A stretch of 64,000 nucleotides of DNA. It comes from Aquarana catesbeiana. Its lineage: Eukaryota; Chordata; Amphibia; Anura; Ranidae. Position 1 is the first letter of the stretch. Each line of letters opens with the position of its first letter. The stretch spans positions 692,109,700-692,173,699 of the forward strand of contig NC_133326.1 of NCBI RefSeq assembly GCF_042186555.1. Reading direction: 5' to 3'. Below, piece after piece: positions 46,187 to 57,264 of the stretch. The position numbers were made by a program, and so were the translations under genes. The notes under the pieces were generated by a model. It made no database searches. It was not told the DNA's origin and worked only from the letters and a program-made list of their open reading frames with translations.

Positions 46187-46548
46187 ACATTTCCAGTCTC
46201 TATATACAATCTAAATCAATACTTACAACGATGACTTATATACTAATATATTACTTCTTTAATGGCTACTCATGGATGTCTGTTGCAGGTGTTCACTCTT
46301 TCGCTCCCCCAGGGGGACGTGTATCAGTGTGGCATCTTGCAAGCCCTTGGGGCTGGCTCTTTCCCCTAATGGGGGGGTGGGGATGGCCTGCGCACCGCCC
46401 GGACCCCTCAATGGCTCCCCAATGCCCCTATTAGACACGTCTACTTCACTTTAACGGTAAAACCCATCATTATGATTTATCTAATGTGATCCTTTTTAGA
46501 AAATTATCCACAATTCTTAATATTTGTATTGCTTTATAGATTCAGATG

Positions 46549-46592
46549 TGCCCCCTGAAGAGACCGCATATAGGTCGAAACGCGTCGGGGCT
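46549..46592 (+). ncRNA. Hammerhead ribozyme motif, direct copy 2
   Basis: This is the best copy in the window. GCCCC, CUGAAGA (46555-46561), stem II GACC/GGTC with loop GCATATA, GAAAC GC GUC, then GGGGC. All core positions match and stem I pairs five bases without mismatch. Predicted cleavage is after C46586. Confidence 0.8.
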
Positions 46593-47099
46593 CCGGCATT
46601 TTACTACACTATGTAATGTAATGATGTGATATGCATTTTGCCGTTTTATGGAATATGAATTCATCATTGGACTAGATTCCACATGAACATATGATATTGG
46701 ACATTTTGTCAATAAATTTTTTTATTAATGACCTTTGTAATGGTGTACTTTGCTGCTTTAAAGCCCCATTAGGGGAATCCATATTCTTGTATGCTTAGAT
46801 CCAGTTGATCTATCATTGTAGATATGCCATATCATTCCTATCGATCAAAGGCTCCCCGTGCTTGCTTGTAGTTAAGATGTAGTCAAGAACACATTTATTA
46901 TTTTTTTTATTACCACTCTTGCACAGAACAACAGAAGATGAAATAACAATGGTTAAAGAGAATATTTTGGAATTTGTTTTCAAGGAAGCAGAACAATATC
47001 TTTGAAAATCTTGGACCAGGCAAGGAGGTTGATTGAACACAAAGAAGGAAAAAAAAAATAACAAATACATTTTTCAAAGGCTTCTGATGTAAAGTGATA

Positions 47100-47569
47100 T
47101 TAAAGGTTCCAGTTTAAAAAAAAAAAAATAACAAACATGTCATACTTACCTCCACTGTGCAGTTCGTTTTGCACAGAGTGGGGTCCCACAGCAGCTCTGG
47201 CGGCTCCTCCCCGCATTAGATAAGCCCCTCTGGGAAGCTCTCTCCCGAGGGGGTTACCTTGCGGGCGCGTTTCTATGTCATACACTTGGCGTCCATAGAC
47301 GCCGAGTTTATGACTCGGCCCCCGGCGTCCGCGTCATTGGAATTGATTGACAGCAGCGGGAGCCAATGGCTGCGCTGCTATCAATCTATCCAATGAAGAG
47401 CCGAGAATCCATGGAGATAGCGACGTGGGATCGTGCCCATGGAAATTCGAGGCTCAGGTAAATAAAAGGGGGGGGGGGGACTGGGGGGCCGGACACTGCA
47501 AGGTGTTTTTTCACCTTAATGCATAGGATGCATTAAGGTGAAAAACACGTAGGTTTACAACCCCTTTAA
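47100..47569. mobile_element. Short TTAA-flanked MITE
   Basis: TTAA at 47100-47103 and 47566-47569 flank ends aaaggttccagttt and aggtttacaacccctt. The GC-rich interior has no frame of note. It belongs to the same loose family as 39813-40235. Confidence 0.78.
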
Positions 47570-49043
47570 GCTTTGTGAACCAACTGGGCTGATGATTAAA
47601 GAGAAAAGGCCTAGCTTCTATATATTATTTTTTTCAGATCATGGAAGTGCACCATTATAGAAGCATAATCTTGGTTCTTGGCCTTGACATAGATAAAGAG
47701 AGACTGGAAGAAAGAAGGCAAAAAAGGTTAAGTTTATATTTGTACCTATGATATGTATGATGTATATGTATGTTTGTATATGTATTATGTATGATAGTAA
47801 AAATTACTTAAAAAAAAAAAAAAAGTATTGACGTGTTGTTTGCAAATTTTTTTTTTTTAGATTTGTTTAAAGGGAAACTGCAACTGATTGTTCAGATGTC
47901 TACATCTTATTAATCACAAAATGTGCCTTGAATCAAGACATCACTGATCTTTGTAGCTGCAATCACTGTGGAGCAATTCAACATCAAAGCTTCATGCAGA
48001 AGCACTGAAATCCTAATCTAAGTTCATATTGCCTGTTCCTGCCTCTTATTGGTTTGGCAGCCTTCCAACCTTCTAATCTCTAATGTAAATATAGAGCCGG
48101 TGTACAGCAAGAGGAGAGCCGAGTGAAGAAACAGTCGCCTTGGACAACTTCACTGCTTCTGAGGTTAATTTAAGGATTAATTGCTTTGCAGTGCCTGCAG
48201 TTACAGAGGTCACTTGTGTTGTTTTAATTCTCAGTTGCTGGTTTTTAATGTGTTCAAATTACTTTAATGCCCATAGCTTAGTCACAAGCTTGCTTTAAAT
48301 CAGTGTGTATTCTTCCTACAGAACTCAAATCATTTTACTTATTTTGACTAAACAGTTAACAAAATGCTTTTGAGGAATAAATAATTAAAAAACAATCTAA
48401 ATATATTATCCCAACATTAGAAATAATGAGTCCTGTGAAATTATTATGAAGCACTTCCAGTTCCCAGGGATTACATGTAATTTTATCGACTTCTATATAA
48501 AGGAACATCTTTGTGTATGATTAGTCAAATCAATACTGGAGGGCAACCACTTTGTGGTGCACTGAATCCCTTTGAATTTTTATTTGTAGCATTAAATCAA
48601 TATCAGCGGATTATACAATACTGTAAGTACATGAGAATAAATGTGATATAAATATTTATTAGAATGCTAAAAGGATGGTTAAGGCCAAAATAAAATCACA
48701 ATATGTCTTCCTTCATGAAAAACTAAAAAGAGCAGTCGGTGTATCTGCCTTTCATATTTCTGGTCCCTGGGTCATGGCTTTTGGCATACTGTTTTAGGGA
48801 ATCAGCAACTCCAGATCAGAGGTAAGTATTTGTTTGGTCTTCTTAGCTTTTACCGGAGGCAGGAAGCATGGGGTGGGGAGATGGGCAGATGGACCTTAAT
48901 TCAGTTTTTAACTTTAAGTTCATTGAAAAATGGATTGCAAACTTTTTTGTTAACCTGTGCAAGAAATGTCTATGTCTTTTTTTTTCCTTGAATGAATTAA
49001 GCATACTTTTCTGATTTTATTGTATTTTATAGCTAGATTAATA

Positions 49044-49855
49044 CTCTGATCAGCCATAACATCAAGATCACCGACAGATAAAGTGAATAACATTGATTAT
49101 CTCATGATAATGGCATCTGAAAGTTTGTGGAATAAATAGTATTATGCAGCAAGTAGACATGTTGTCCAAGAGGTTGATAAGTTTAAACCAGAAAAAATGG
49201 GCATCACAGTTTGTTGTATATGAGGCTGAGTAGTTGCAGATTGGTCATGGTGACCATGCTGACCCATGTCTACAGGCATAAACTCCTGTAATGGGTAAAT
49301 GAGCATCAGAACTGGTCCACGGAGCAGTGGAAAAAGGTGGCCTGGTCTGATGGATCACATTTTCTTTTACATCATGTGAACGACTGGGTTTGTGTGCATT
49401 GCTTGTGATGTGATGCTTTGGGCAATGTTCTGCTGGGAAATCCTGGTTCCTGACAGTCATGTGGATGTTACTTTGACATGCACCATCCACCTAAACACTG
49501 TTGCTGACCAAGTACACCCTTATATGGGAACGGTTTTCCCTGATGGCAGTGGCCTCTTTCAGCAAGATAATGTACCCTGCCACACTGCAAAAAGGGTTCA
49601 GGAATAGTTTGAGGAATACAACAATGAGTATATGTGGGATGTGCTGGAAGAACAAGTCTAATCCATTGAGGCCCCAACTCACAATTTACAGGACTTAAAG
49701 GATCTGCCAGTGTTTGCTTGGTGACAGATACCACAGTATACCGTCAGTGGTTATAGGGGCATCCATACAGCAGGGCCGGGTCAGGGCTGTTTTGGTGGCA
49801 AAAGGGAGACCTACTCAATATTAGGTGGGTCATCATAATGTTATAGTGATTGGTG
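49044..49855 (+). pseudogene. Tc1-like transposon remnant (unit B copy)
   Basis: Ends (ctgatcagccataacatc after TA at 49042, and ttggtg before TA at 49856) enclose a decayed transposase. Clear parts are LTCTIHLNTVADQVHPYMGT (49470-49530), FPDGSGLFQQDNVPCHTAKR (49537-49596) and an NLQDLKDLP block near 49686. A stop and frameshifts disrupt it. It is the orthologue-like partner of 12348-13127 and is slightly better preserved. Confidence 0.88.
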
Positions 49856-50507
49856 TATAACTTTCATATCCAATTATTAAGCTCAAACTGCAACTAATAC
49901 TAGAATATAAAGAGCAACAGTCTTGTCTAGTACAAAGAAAAAAAAATAACAGCAGCTAGCTCAGTGTTATAGTAAGGGTCTTAAGTAGAGCTACTGCTGG
50001 GGTCCCAGATTTGGAATTGACATTACTATTGAGCTGTTGATTTTAACATGATAAGGCCTAGGCTCAAAGGTGTGCTGGGAAAAGCATGATATAAGAAATG
50101 GCATCAAAATTATTGAAGAGGAAAAGTGAAACCTGAGACTGCTATTTTCGGTACCCTGTCATCCATTATCAGTTCTTTTTCTTTTCTTTTTAATTACCTG
50201 TGTGTTATTTATTTTGTACCAAGCCAAGAGACCTAAGTTACATATTGAACCAGTAATTTAAGATGTGCAGTATCAGGCAATGGGAGGTCTCTTCAAGGTC
50301 TACTCATTGAATCAGCAGTGCCAATGAATTTGGGAGACTTTCAAGATCTGATTATTGAAACAAGAGTCCAAGTGCCAAGCACTACAATAATGGCAGCAGT
50401 TTTTTTTATTTCATGTAATAAGATCAAGTACCAAAGCACTACAATGTTGGCTGTGGTGGGATTCTTTATTTCATGTCATGAGATTAAGCACCAACACTAC
50501 ATATGTA

Positions 50508-50896
50508 AGGAAATGATTTCGGACGGCTGTACTTCCAAAGACCCTTTTATTGAAGCTTCAAATGACAAGTGGTTGACAGATGGAGCAGGGGACAAATAGG
50601 TAGACACGTTTCCCGCAAATGTTAGCGCTTAGTCATTACCTACTGGAAATAGTCACCTCAATCACCTACATACTGCTCGAATGCATCTACCTCTTTGTTC
50701 ACTGCTCCATCTCTCAACCACTTGTCATATGAAGCTTCAATAAAAAGATTTTTGGAAGTGCAGCTGTCCGGAATCATTTCCTTATGTTACACAGCATGCG
50801 AGCTGGGCTATCACCTGACTAGTGTGTATGGGGATTAACCAGAGACTCACTCACCTGGAGCCGCTTTTCTTGTTTCATTGAACAATGCATACGTAT
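50508..50896 (-). mobile_element. PLE-type insertion with inverted arms (unit B only)
   Basis: Unit A has an uninterrupted 'ctacatatgtatatttcaaa' at the matching place (13784), so this is an insertion. Flanking tatgta is on both sides (50502-50507 and 50897-50902). The left arm (50508-50585) is the inverted complement of 50700-50790 (sharing caagtggttgacagatgga). A hammerhead-like relic lies between them. Confidence 0.8.
50597..50646 (-). ncRNA. Degenerate hammerhead-like motif
   Basis: On the minus strand: TAGGTA, AUGACUA (core CUGANGA with two changes), stem II GCGC with TGCG, GGAAAC GT GUC, then TACCTA. Stem I is a perfect 6-bp match, so the fold is recognisable although the core is damaged. 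Confidence 0.5.
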
Positions 50897-51301
50897 TATG
50901 TATATTTCAAATGATAGAACACCTTATTTATGTATTGCAGGCATTTATATAGCAGAGACAATTTACGCCACACTTTATGTCAATCTCTGCCTTTTAGGGA
51001 GTTTACAATTTAAGGTCCCGGTCTTACACCCATACATACACATATTGGGGCCAATTTAGATTGGAGACAATTAACCTACCATTAGTGTGGGAGAAAATCC
51101 ACACAAGCACAGGAAGAACATACAAACTCCATACAGATAATGTCCTGGTGCACAGAAGTGCTGATCACCAAGCCACTAGTCTGCTCACCTACACTGTTAT
51201 ACAGATGCCCAGCCAAATGAATGCACATGTTTCCAGTGAAGTATACTCTTAATGCTACAGCATGCAAAGACATTTTAGATGTGCACTTCCAACCTTGTGA
51301 T

Positions 51302-51569
51302 AACAGTTTGGGGAAGGTCCATTTGCGTTTGATCATAACTGTGCTCCTGTGTTCAAAAGCAGCTCCATAAAGACTTGGTTAGACGTGTTTGGTGGAAATG
51401 AATACATGTGGCCTGCAGAGAGCCCTGACCTCAACCCTACTGAGCACTTTTGGGAAGATTTTGAATGTCAACTGTGATTTAGGTATTTTTGTCCAACATC
51501 AGTACCTGACCTTACAAGTTCTCTTTTGGCCTAATAGACAAATAATTCCACAGACATCCTCCAAAATCC
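51302..51569 (+). pseudogene. Tc1 transposase C-terminal fragment (unit B copy)
   Basis: Counterpart of 14278-14615. 'agccctgacctcaaccctac' encodes the SPDLNPT-type block, followed by HFWEDFECQL, and the copy ends at 'catcctccaaaatcc' where the hAT MITE with minisatellite begins. Stops and indels interrupt it. Confidence 0.7.
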
Positions 51570-51868
51570 AGAATCTGCAGAGTCCCCTTACATCAGAATG
51601 TGCAGAGAGCCCCTTACATCAGAGTCTGCAGAGTGTCCCGTGCATCATAGTCCACAGAGTTCCCCTTACATCACAGTCTGCAGAGCCCCCCCTTACATCA
51701 GAGTCGCTGGCTCTGGGCTGTGAAAGAGACACTAGCAGCTTAGAGCCCTGCAGCAGATGGGGAGCCACAGTCCAGGCTCTTGGGGCGGGTGAAGCCCCCC
51801 ACACTGGCGGAACTGCAGGGCCCAGTCACAAGTGCCACCTTGGTGACCCTGGTAGTTCTGCCACTGAG
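51570..51868. mobile_element. hAT-type MITE with short minisatellite (unit B copy)
   Basis: About four units of the 'ccttacatcagagtctgcag' repeat (51570-51712), then the terminus ending ggtagttctgccactgag near 51868. Compared with unit A, its left end is shorter and the TTAA element, PLE and autonomous hAT are absent. Confidence 0.65.
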
Positions 51869-51897
51869 TTGTCCAACAAGCTTATGTAGTTGTGATG

Positions 51898-52066
51898 GTT
51901 ACATAGTTACATAGTTAGGCAGGTTGAAAAAAGACACAAGTCCATCTAGTTCAACCATAAAGTAAATAAAATAAAAAATATCGTACAATCCAATATACCC
52001 ATTTCTATACCCACAGTTGATCCAGAGGAAGGCGAAAAACCCCATCAGAGCATGCTCCAACTTGTT
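51898..52066. repeat. Dispersed 'ttacatagttac' repeat
   Basis: It starts ttacatagttacatagtta and contains 'gttgatccagaggaaggcg', a pattern common in frog and other vertebrate genomes. It is absent from unit A at the matching place (about 26990). The repeat class is not certain. Confidence 0.7.
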
Positions 52067-52212
52067 ACAAGCCTTCGATCATATGGTGTATGGTATAGTG
52101 CACTTTTAACTTTTTATATATCTTTGCATCACCTTTTATAAATATACCAGCACAAATCAGTCAGGATTACTTAATTCAATTATTGTTTCCTCTCTGAACA
52201 AAGCTGTTTCCC

Positions 52213-55200
52213 GAACTCCACCCAAGATATTACACCCATCATGCTATGGAAGCTCACAAATGTGTCATTAGGGGAGAACTTATATCCTTAGCAACAAAAG
52301 CAAAAAAGAAGCAGCAGGAATGGATCAAAACATTAATCGATAAAATTAAACACTTAGAAATCTCCCATAAACAATCGTCCTCACAAGCTACCCTACAGGA
52401 CTTAATACATACACGCTCCACCCTGCTGGAGGAATTAAGGAAACACACAAGGAGACGTTATGTTCTCAAACAGAGTGTTCTATAAACACGGCAGCAAGAG
52501 TGGGAGGCTACTAGCATGGTAGAGGCTGCTAAATCAGCATCTACGATCCATCATATATGAGATAGCCAGGGCACTCTTTTCTCCAAAAATGAAGATATAG
52601 CTAAACAATTTAAAACCTTCTACTCCAACCTTTATAACCTAATGTCTAATAACCCAGACCCAAATACCTTAGAATTCCGTACCACACAAATCATGGGTTT
52701 CCTAGCTCAATATTGCCCCAAAACAATTACAACTCTGCAGCAGGACGAAGATTTGGAAAGTACTCTTTCCGCTGAGGAATTATACACCGCCATAAAAAAA
52801 ATGAAAGTAGGTAAAAGCCCCGGACCTGACGGCCTCACACTCCAATATTATAAATGCTTCTTGGATGTTTTATCATCTAAGATGCTATCGACCCTTAATA
52901 CCCTTGCTAACCAGCTGACATCCTGGGGAAGAATGCTAGAAGCCAACATAGCTGTCATGATGGCAAGGACCCGACACAAGTCTCCAACTACGGACCCATA
53001 TCATTGCTCAATGTGGACATAAAGCTTTATGCCAAGATGTTAGCCAATCGATTACTTCCCAATCTTATCTCCTCAGACCAAGTAGGCTTCATCCCGGGCA
53101 GAGAAGCAAGAGATAACACCATACATGATTAAATCTACACCATTGGCTCACCAAATCGGAAGCTCAGTGTTTCTTCCTCTCCCTTGATGTGGAGAAGGCG
53201 TTCGACAGAGTGGCCTGGGATTACATGCAAGAGGTACTGAAAGGAATTGGACTCCTACCTCGCATGTGTGCACATATTAAGGCATTATACTCCACTCCCT
53301 CAGCGAGTGTACAAGTGAATGGCCACCTGTCGAATGCCTTTACCATAAGCAAGGGGACACGGCAAGGATGCCCATTATCTCCCCTGATTTTCGTCCTGTC
53401 ATTAGAACCCCTCTTAAACAGACTAAGAGCTAACCCTGATATTAAGGGACTAACCATAGCGAACAGAGACTTCAAAGTCGCAGCCTTCACTGATGACATA
53501 CTTCTCCCTCTGCAATCACCTCAATTATCTTTTCCCAACTTACTGAAAGATATAGGACAATTCAGAGAACTGTCAAACCTCAAAATTAACTACTCCAAAT
53601 CACATGCCCTGAATGTTTCACTCTCCCCACAAGAAGTAACTCACTGTCAAGAATCCTTCTCATTCTTATGGAAGAAGGACGCCATTACCTACCTTGGCAT
53701 CCAAATCACAAGGAAGATATCTGACCTGTACAGCCACAATTTCCTGTCAGCACTCTCCAAAATTCAGTCGGATCTGAAGGAATGGGCCAGCCTAAATGTA
53801 TCCTGGTTTGGACCCTCAGCCCTAGTAAAAATGATTATACTGCCCCGCCTACTCTATCTAATGCAGATGATCCCAATCCCTCTTCCTTTTTTACGATATA
53901 CAAGAAAGCGTGTTTGGCTTTCATCTAGAAAAAATACCGTCCTACACATCAAATGCACTCGCTGTAAAAAAACTAAAGGTGGAATCGGACTACCGGACCT
54001 CTAGAAATATTATCAGGCCTGTCTTCTAACAAGGATTGTGGACTGGAAAGTCCACAAACTTGGGAAGGTATGGGTCACCTTAGAAAATTCTTTCACATGC
54101 ATCCCAACACACGTGTTCCCTTGGCTGATACCCTCCCACTGGCCTCGGGCCCTAATGACACACCCCCTCATTTACCCCTCGTTGGTAGCATTCAAAAAGG
54201 AAATGAGTTCTTCAAAACTATCCTCAGTTCCAGGTCCGTAGAATTCGCTGAGGGGAATCCTGATTTCCCCCCTGGGGAATCAAGCGCATTCCTGCAGCAC
54301 AAGGAAGTGCTTGCATACCAATTTTTCTCTAAATGATGCATATGTCCATACGAAGACTTTGTGTCTTCGTCATGTACCAACTCATTTCCCTTTTGGATGT
54401 ACAGACAACTGAGGCACCTTCTTACAACACAGGACTCATCTACCACATGGAATAGGCAACTCACACCATTGAAAACCCTTTGCTCGTATAAATCACCACA
54501 AAGACATTTAATATCCTATATCTACACCTTACTCCAGCAAGACCCCTCCCCCCCAAAATGGATTCATCACGTATTTCCTGGGAAAGAGACCTACAACTGA
54601 TTCTCAATGATGAAAATTGGGACGACATATATAAGTATGCACACAAGGGTTCAATGAATGTAGCAATTAAGGAAAACTGCTATAAAATTGCTACTAAATG
54701 GTATAGAAACCCCAGCTCGACTTCACAAATTCTCTCCTACTATTCCAAACGTATGCTGGAGATGTAAGAAAGCAGAAGGTTCTATGCTCCACATTTGGTG
54801 GGAGTGTGCTTTACTCTAACCATTTTGGAGGGAAGTACACACACTAACTGCACAAATCACCACATACACTTTGGACTACAACCCTGCACAATATCTTCTA
54901 TACAGCGGTGTCAAACTCAATTTCATTGCGGGCCGCATCAGCATTATGATTGCCCTCAAGGGGTCAGTTGTATTTGTAACACTACATGTCCAGAGCACCC
55001 CCCCTTACATCATATGTCAAGAGTCCCCCACGCTCACTTACATCACAGTACACCCCCCCTTACCTTGTGATGCTGCTGGGAAGAAGCTGGGGCATTGCTG
55101 GGAAGCAGAAAGTGCAGGAACTGGAGGAGGACCAGAGAATGGCTGGAGCTTTTCTGCAACTGCAGGAGAGGTGCGAGGGAAACATAAAATGGCCTGGTGG

Positions 55201-55420
55201 GCCGGATTTGGCCCGCGGGCCTTGTGTTTGACACATGTGTTCTACACCATATGACTCTACCTAAAAAGGGCTATCACAAATCACTTGCTATGCACATGGT
55301 TTATGCGACTAGAATCTGTATACCTGTTCACTGGCGATCCACAGATATACCATCAATCAGGGAATGGCTGACCAGGATCTCTAAGATAGAGGAGATGGAG
55401 GAACTGATCCACACCTCTTA
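52213..55420 (+). pseudogene. L1 ORF2 pseudogene (truncated)
   Basis: Coding begins in the linker between endonuclease and reverse transcriptase (LIHTRSTLLEELRKHTRRRY, 52390). Next come a stop at 52483, TFYSNLYNL, KSPGPDGLTLQYY (52813) and, after a frameshift near 52960, PISLLNVDIKLYAKMLANRL and DQVGFIPGRE. From 53189 a 271-codon frame carries LDVEKAFDRVAW, GTRQGCPLSPLIF and AFTDDILL, where T replaces the usual A or V of the FxDD box. The frame ends at 54002 (GIGLPDL). Beyond, KWYRNPS, CWRCKKAEGSMLHIWWEC (54758-54810) and HWRSTDIPSIREWL (55330) mark the C-terminal zinc-knuckle-like region. It is dead, but better preserved than the copy at 4725-8672. Confidence 0.88.
54903..55239. mobile_element. 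hAT MITE inside the L1
   Basis: The ends CAGCGGTGTCAAACTC and GTGTTTGACACATGTG are inverted, of the common hAT type that also carries 'ggcccgcgggcctt'. The flanks ttctata(c) and ttctacac suggest an 8-bp duplication with about one mismatch. The exact boundary is uncertain by one base. Confidence 0.85.
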
Positions 55421-55969
55421 CCAGGTCGGAGAGAGGTCCCTACCCACACCCCTACCACTTCTCATTCAATCTTCAATCTTCTTGAGACTACCTTCCCCCC
55501 CCTTTTTTTTTCTTCTTTCCCCCTCACTTCATATTCCCTTGCCCCCCCCTCCCTTCTGTCTACAAACCTTAACAATTTTTGCATCCCACCACAATTAACC
55601 AGAAACCCTTCTACAAAAATACAGGTTGGGGTTACTAACATTATTACTATTATTATTAGAATTGGTGGTACTGGTTTCAACTTTATTACTTCCATTATTA
55701 TAGATGCTTTACTCAGAAAAGAACCCGATATCTAAATGTTTCCTTATGTTGACTCTTCATGCAACGTTCAAGTCTCCTTATTAGCCTCAACTTTGAGCAA
55801 TATTTCTCTGTTCTCTTTGATACGATCCATGACTCATTTACAACCTATGTTATTTTATTGTACAAGTATGTCATATGTACCATTTTAATCAATGTGATTA
55901 CTGTTCTGTGAAAATTACTTTAATATTTTCAATAAAACTTTTGTGGAAAACAAAAAAAAAGCTGTTTCC

Positions 55970-55989
55970 CTTTTTTGTTCTCTCTTTAG
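55970..55989 (+). promoter_or_regulatory. Putative 3' splice acceptor before receptor gene 2
   Basis: The tract ttttttgttctctctttag followed by GTT ATG is conserved in position with gene 1. The L1 insertion upstream leaves the tract intact but separates it from most upstream unit sequence. Confidence 0.6.
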
Positions 55990-55992
55990 GTT

Positions 55993-56940
55993 ATGGTGGA
56001 GAAAAATGTGTCCCGTATTACCATGATCCACCTGTTAGGACTTCAGACTCCACACATTATAACATTTCTGATCTTTTTTCTTTTCCTTTTGATTTATTGT
56101 GTGACAATATGTGGAAACCTCCTGATCATCTTACTGGTGTCCTATAGCAAATCACTCCATTCTCCCATGTACTTCTTCCTCACCCAACTGTCTGTATCAG
56201 ATATCTTACTGGTAACTGACATTCTTCCTAACACACTCCATGCTGTTTTGATGAAAGGAATCATAATATCTTTTTCTAATTGCATCTCCCAGTTTTATTT
56301 TTTTTCTGTTTCTGAAGGTCTTGAGTGTTTTCTTCTGACAGTGATGTGTTATGACAGATATGTGGCCATCTGTAAACCATTACATTATACTTTATTAATG
56401 AACTTCCAGCTCTGCTGGATGATGATTATCACATGTTGGGTGTTAAGTCTTTTAGAAGGATTGATTCTCACTTTAACAGTATCACAATTGGATTTTTGTG
56501 GTCCCAATATTGTCAATCACTTTTTCTGTGATCTTGATCCAATCCTACAACTCTCCTGCTCTGATACTGCTAATATTCTACTTGAAATGACATTAATGAC
56601 TATTATTAATGTTCTCATCCCATTCTTTACAATTATTATATCATATGTTTATATTATCATTACCATTTTTAAAATCCCATCTATTACTGGCAGACAAAAA
56701 GTTTTCTCAACATGCAGCTCCCATCTGACTGTTGTTTGCATTTATTATGGTTCCATGGTTTGTGTTTATTTGGTACCCCATAGAGGAGAGTCATGGGGTA
56801 TTACTAAATTCTTGTCATTAATGTACACTGTGGTCACCCCACTGATGAATCCAATTATATACAGCCTGAGGAATAAAGACTTAAAAGAAGCTGTAGCTAA
56901 AATCATCAACCACTGTCTGCACTCGCATTTCAGTAAATAG
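55993..56940 (+). CDS. Olfactory receptor 2 (class II type), intact
   Basis: A 315-aa seven-transmembrane odorant receptor, paralog of the gene at 27166. The start is ATG 55993 next to the splice acceptor. N-glycosylation site NVS at 5-7; GN in TM1 (41-42); LHSPMYFFL; Cys before TM3; MCYDRYVAIC; SYVYI; KVFSTCSSHL; PLMNPIIYSLRN. By eye about 37 residues differ from gene 1. They cluster in the segment between the second extracellular loop and TM5 (about residues 193-217) and in the C-terminal tail, whereas the intracellular motifs are unchanged. The reading frame is open, but a 3.7-kb L1 sits about 20 bp upstream of the acceptor, which could alter splicing or expression. The receptor subfamily is not assigned. 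Confidence 0.96.
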   Translation: MVEKNVSRITMIHLLGLQTPHIITFLIFFLFLLIYCVTICGNLLIILLVSYSKSLHSPMYFFLTQLSVSDILLVTDILPNTLHAVLMKGIIISFSNCISQFYFFSVSEGLECFLLTVMCYDRYVAICKPLHYTLLMNFQLCWMMIITCWVLSLLEGLILTLTVSQLDFCGPNIVNHFFCDLDPILQLSCSDTANILLEMTLMTIINVLIPFFTIIISYVYIIITIFKIPSITGRQKVFSTCSSHLTVVCIYYGSMVCVYLVPHRGESWGITKFLSLMYTVVTPLMNPIIYSLRNKDLKEAVAKIINHCLHSHFSK

Positions 56941-57029
56941 TAATAAAATAATAATTTAGTAGGTCCAAATTGAAGTTGGATGTCAGATCTTGATATCAAA
57001 GGTGAAATCCATTAGACTCCACAGACTCA

Positions 57030-57262
57030 GCCTGCAACACCTGAGTTTAGTTCAATATTTGTCCCTGTAATCTTTTTTGCCATGTCACAGACTTTTTTCC
57101 AAAAGTCCGAGATCATAGGACATTGCCACCAGATGTGTATCAAAGAACCAAAGTCAGCTTTGCATATCCAACAGGAGTTAGAGGATTGTGGGTACTAGGA
57201 TTGTACTTTGTTTGGTGTGGCATACCATTGAGTGAGAATCTTGTATGAGGTACCTCTTACTG
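57030..57262 (-). pseudogene. L1 ORF2 C-terminal fragment
   Basis: On the minus strand: QVPYKILTQWYATPNKV, SCWICKADFGSLIHIWWQC, then DFWKKVCDMAKKITGT. This is the cysteine-containing C-terminus of L1 ORF2. It abuts an ORF1 fragment on the opposite strand, as in an inverted, truncated L1 insertion. Confidence 0.8.
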
Positions 57263-57264
57263 AA

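Larger units (their letters stand above)
43725..46787 (+). mobile_element. Composite PLE-type element with three hammerhead motifs
   Basis: An exact 16-bp duplication, tgtatgcttagatcca, flanks it (43709-43724 and 46788-46803). The structure is: inverted arm (43725-44384), direct copy (44394-44864), body (44865-46186), second direct copy (46187-46787). The inverted arm is the complement of the terminal region, including a hammerhead motif. Inverted and tandem partial copies with self-cleaving motifs are known for Penelope-like elements. The body has no reverse-transcriptase or GIY-YIG motif, so it is probably non-autonomous. The unit from 44865 to the full tail is about 2 kb. Confidence 0.85.
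52213..55957 (+). mobile_element. L1-like LINE, 5' truncated, inserted upstream of receptor gene 2
   Basis: An exact target duplication, aaagctgtttccc, lies on both sides (52200-52212 and 55958-55970). The 3' end has AATAAA at about 55932 and an A tail. Unit A shows the empty site at about 27133 (caaagctgtttcc). The insertion lies about 20 bp from the splice acceptor of receptor gene 2. It contains a MITE at 54903-55239. Confidence 0.95.
47648..57025. repeat. Segmental duplication unit B
   Basis: Colinear with unit A: 47648-51569 matches 10966-14615, 51869-52212 matches 26961-27145, and 55958-57025 matches 27130-28192 and a few bases past 29980. Unit B carries insertions absent from A (PLE 50508-50896, dispersed repeat 51898-52066, L1 52213-55957) and lacks A's 11-kb nest and foldback. 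Non-coding apart from the receptor gene and transposon remnants. Confidence 0.92.

Noticed and set aside
45629..46234. 201-codon + strand frame in the PLE body
   Set aside because: Composition is Phe/Ser/His/Thr-rich with no known motif, no homologous frame elsewhere in the window, and it overlaps the terminal repeat.
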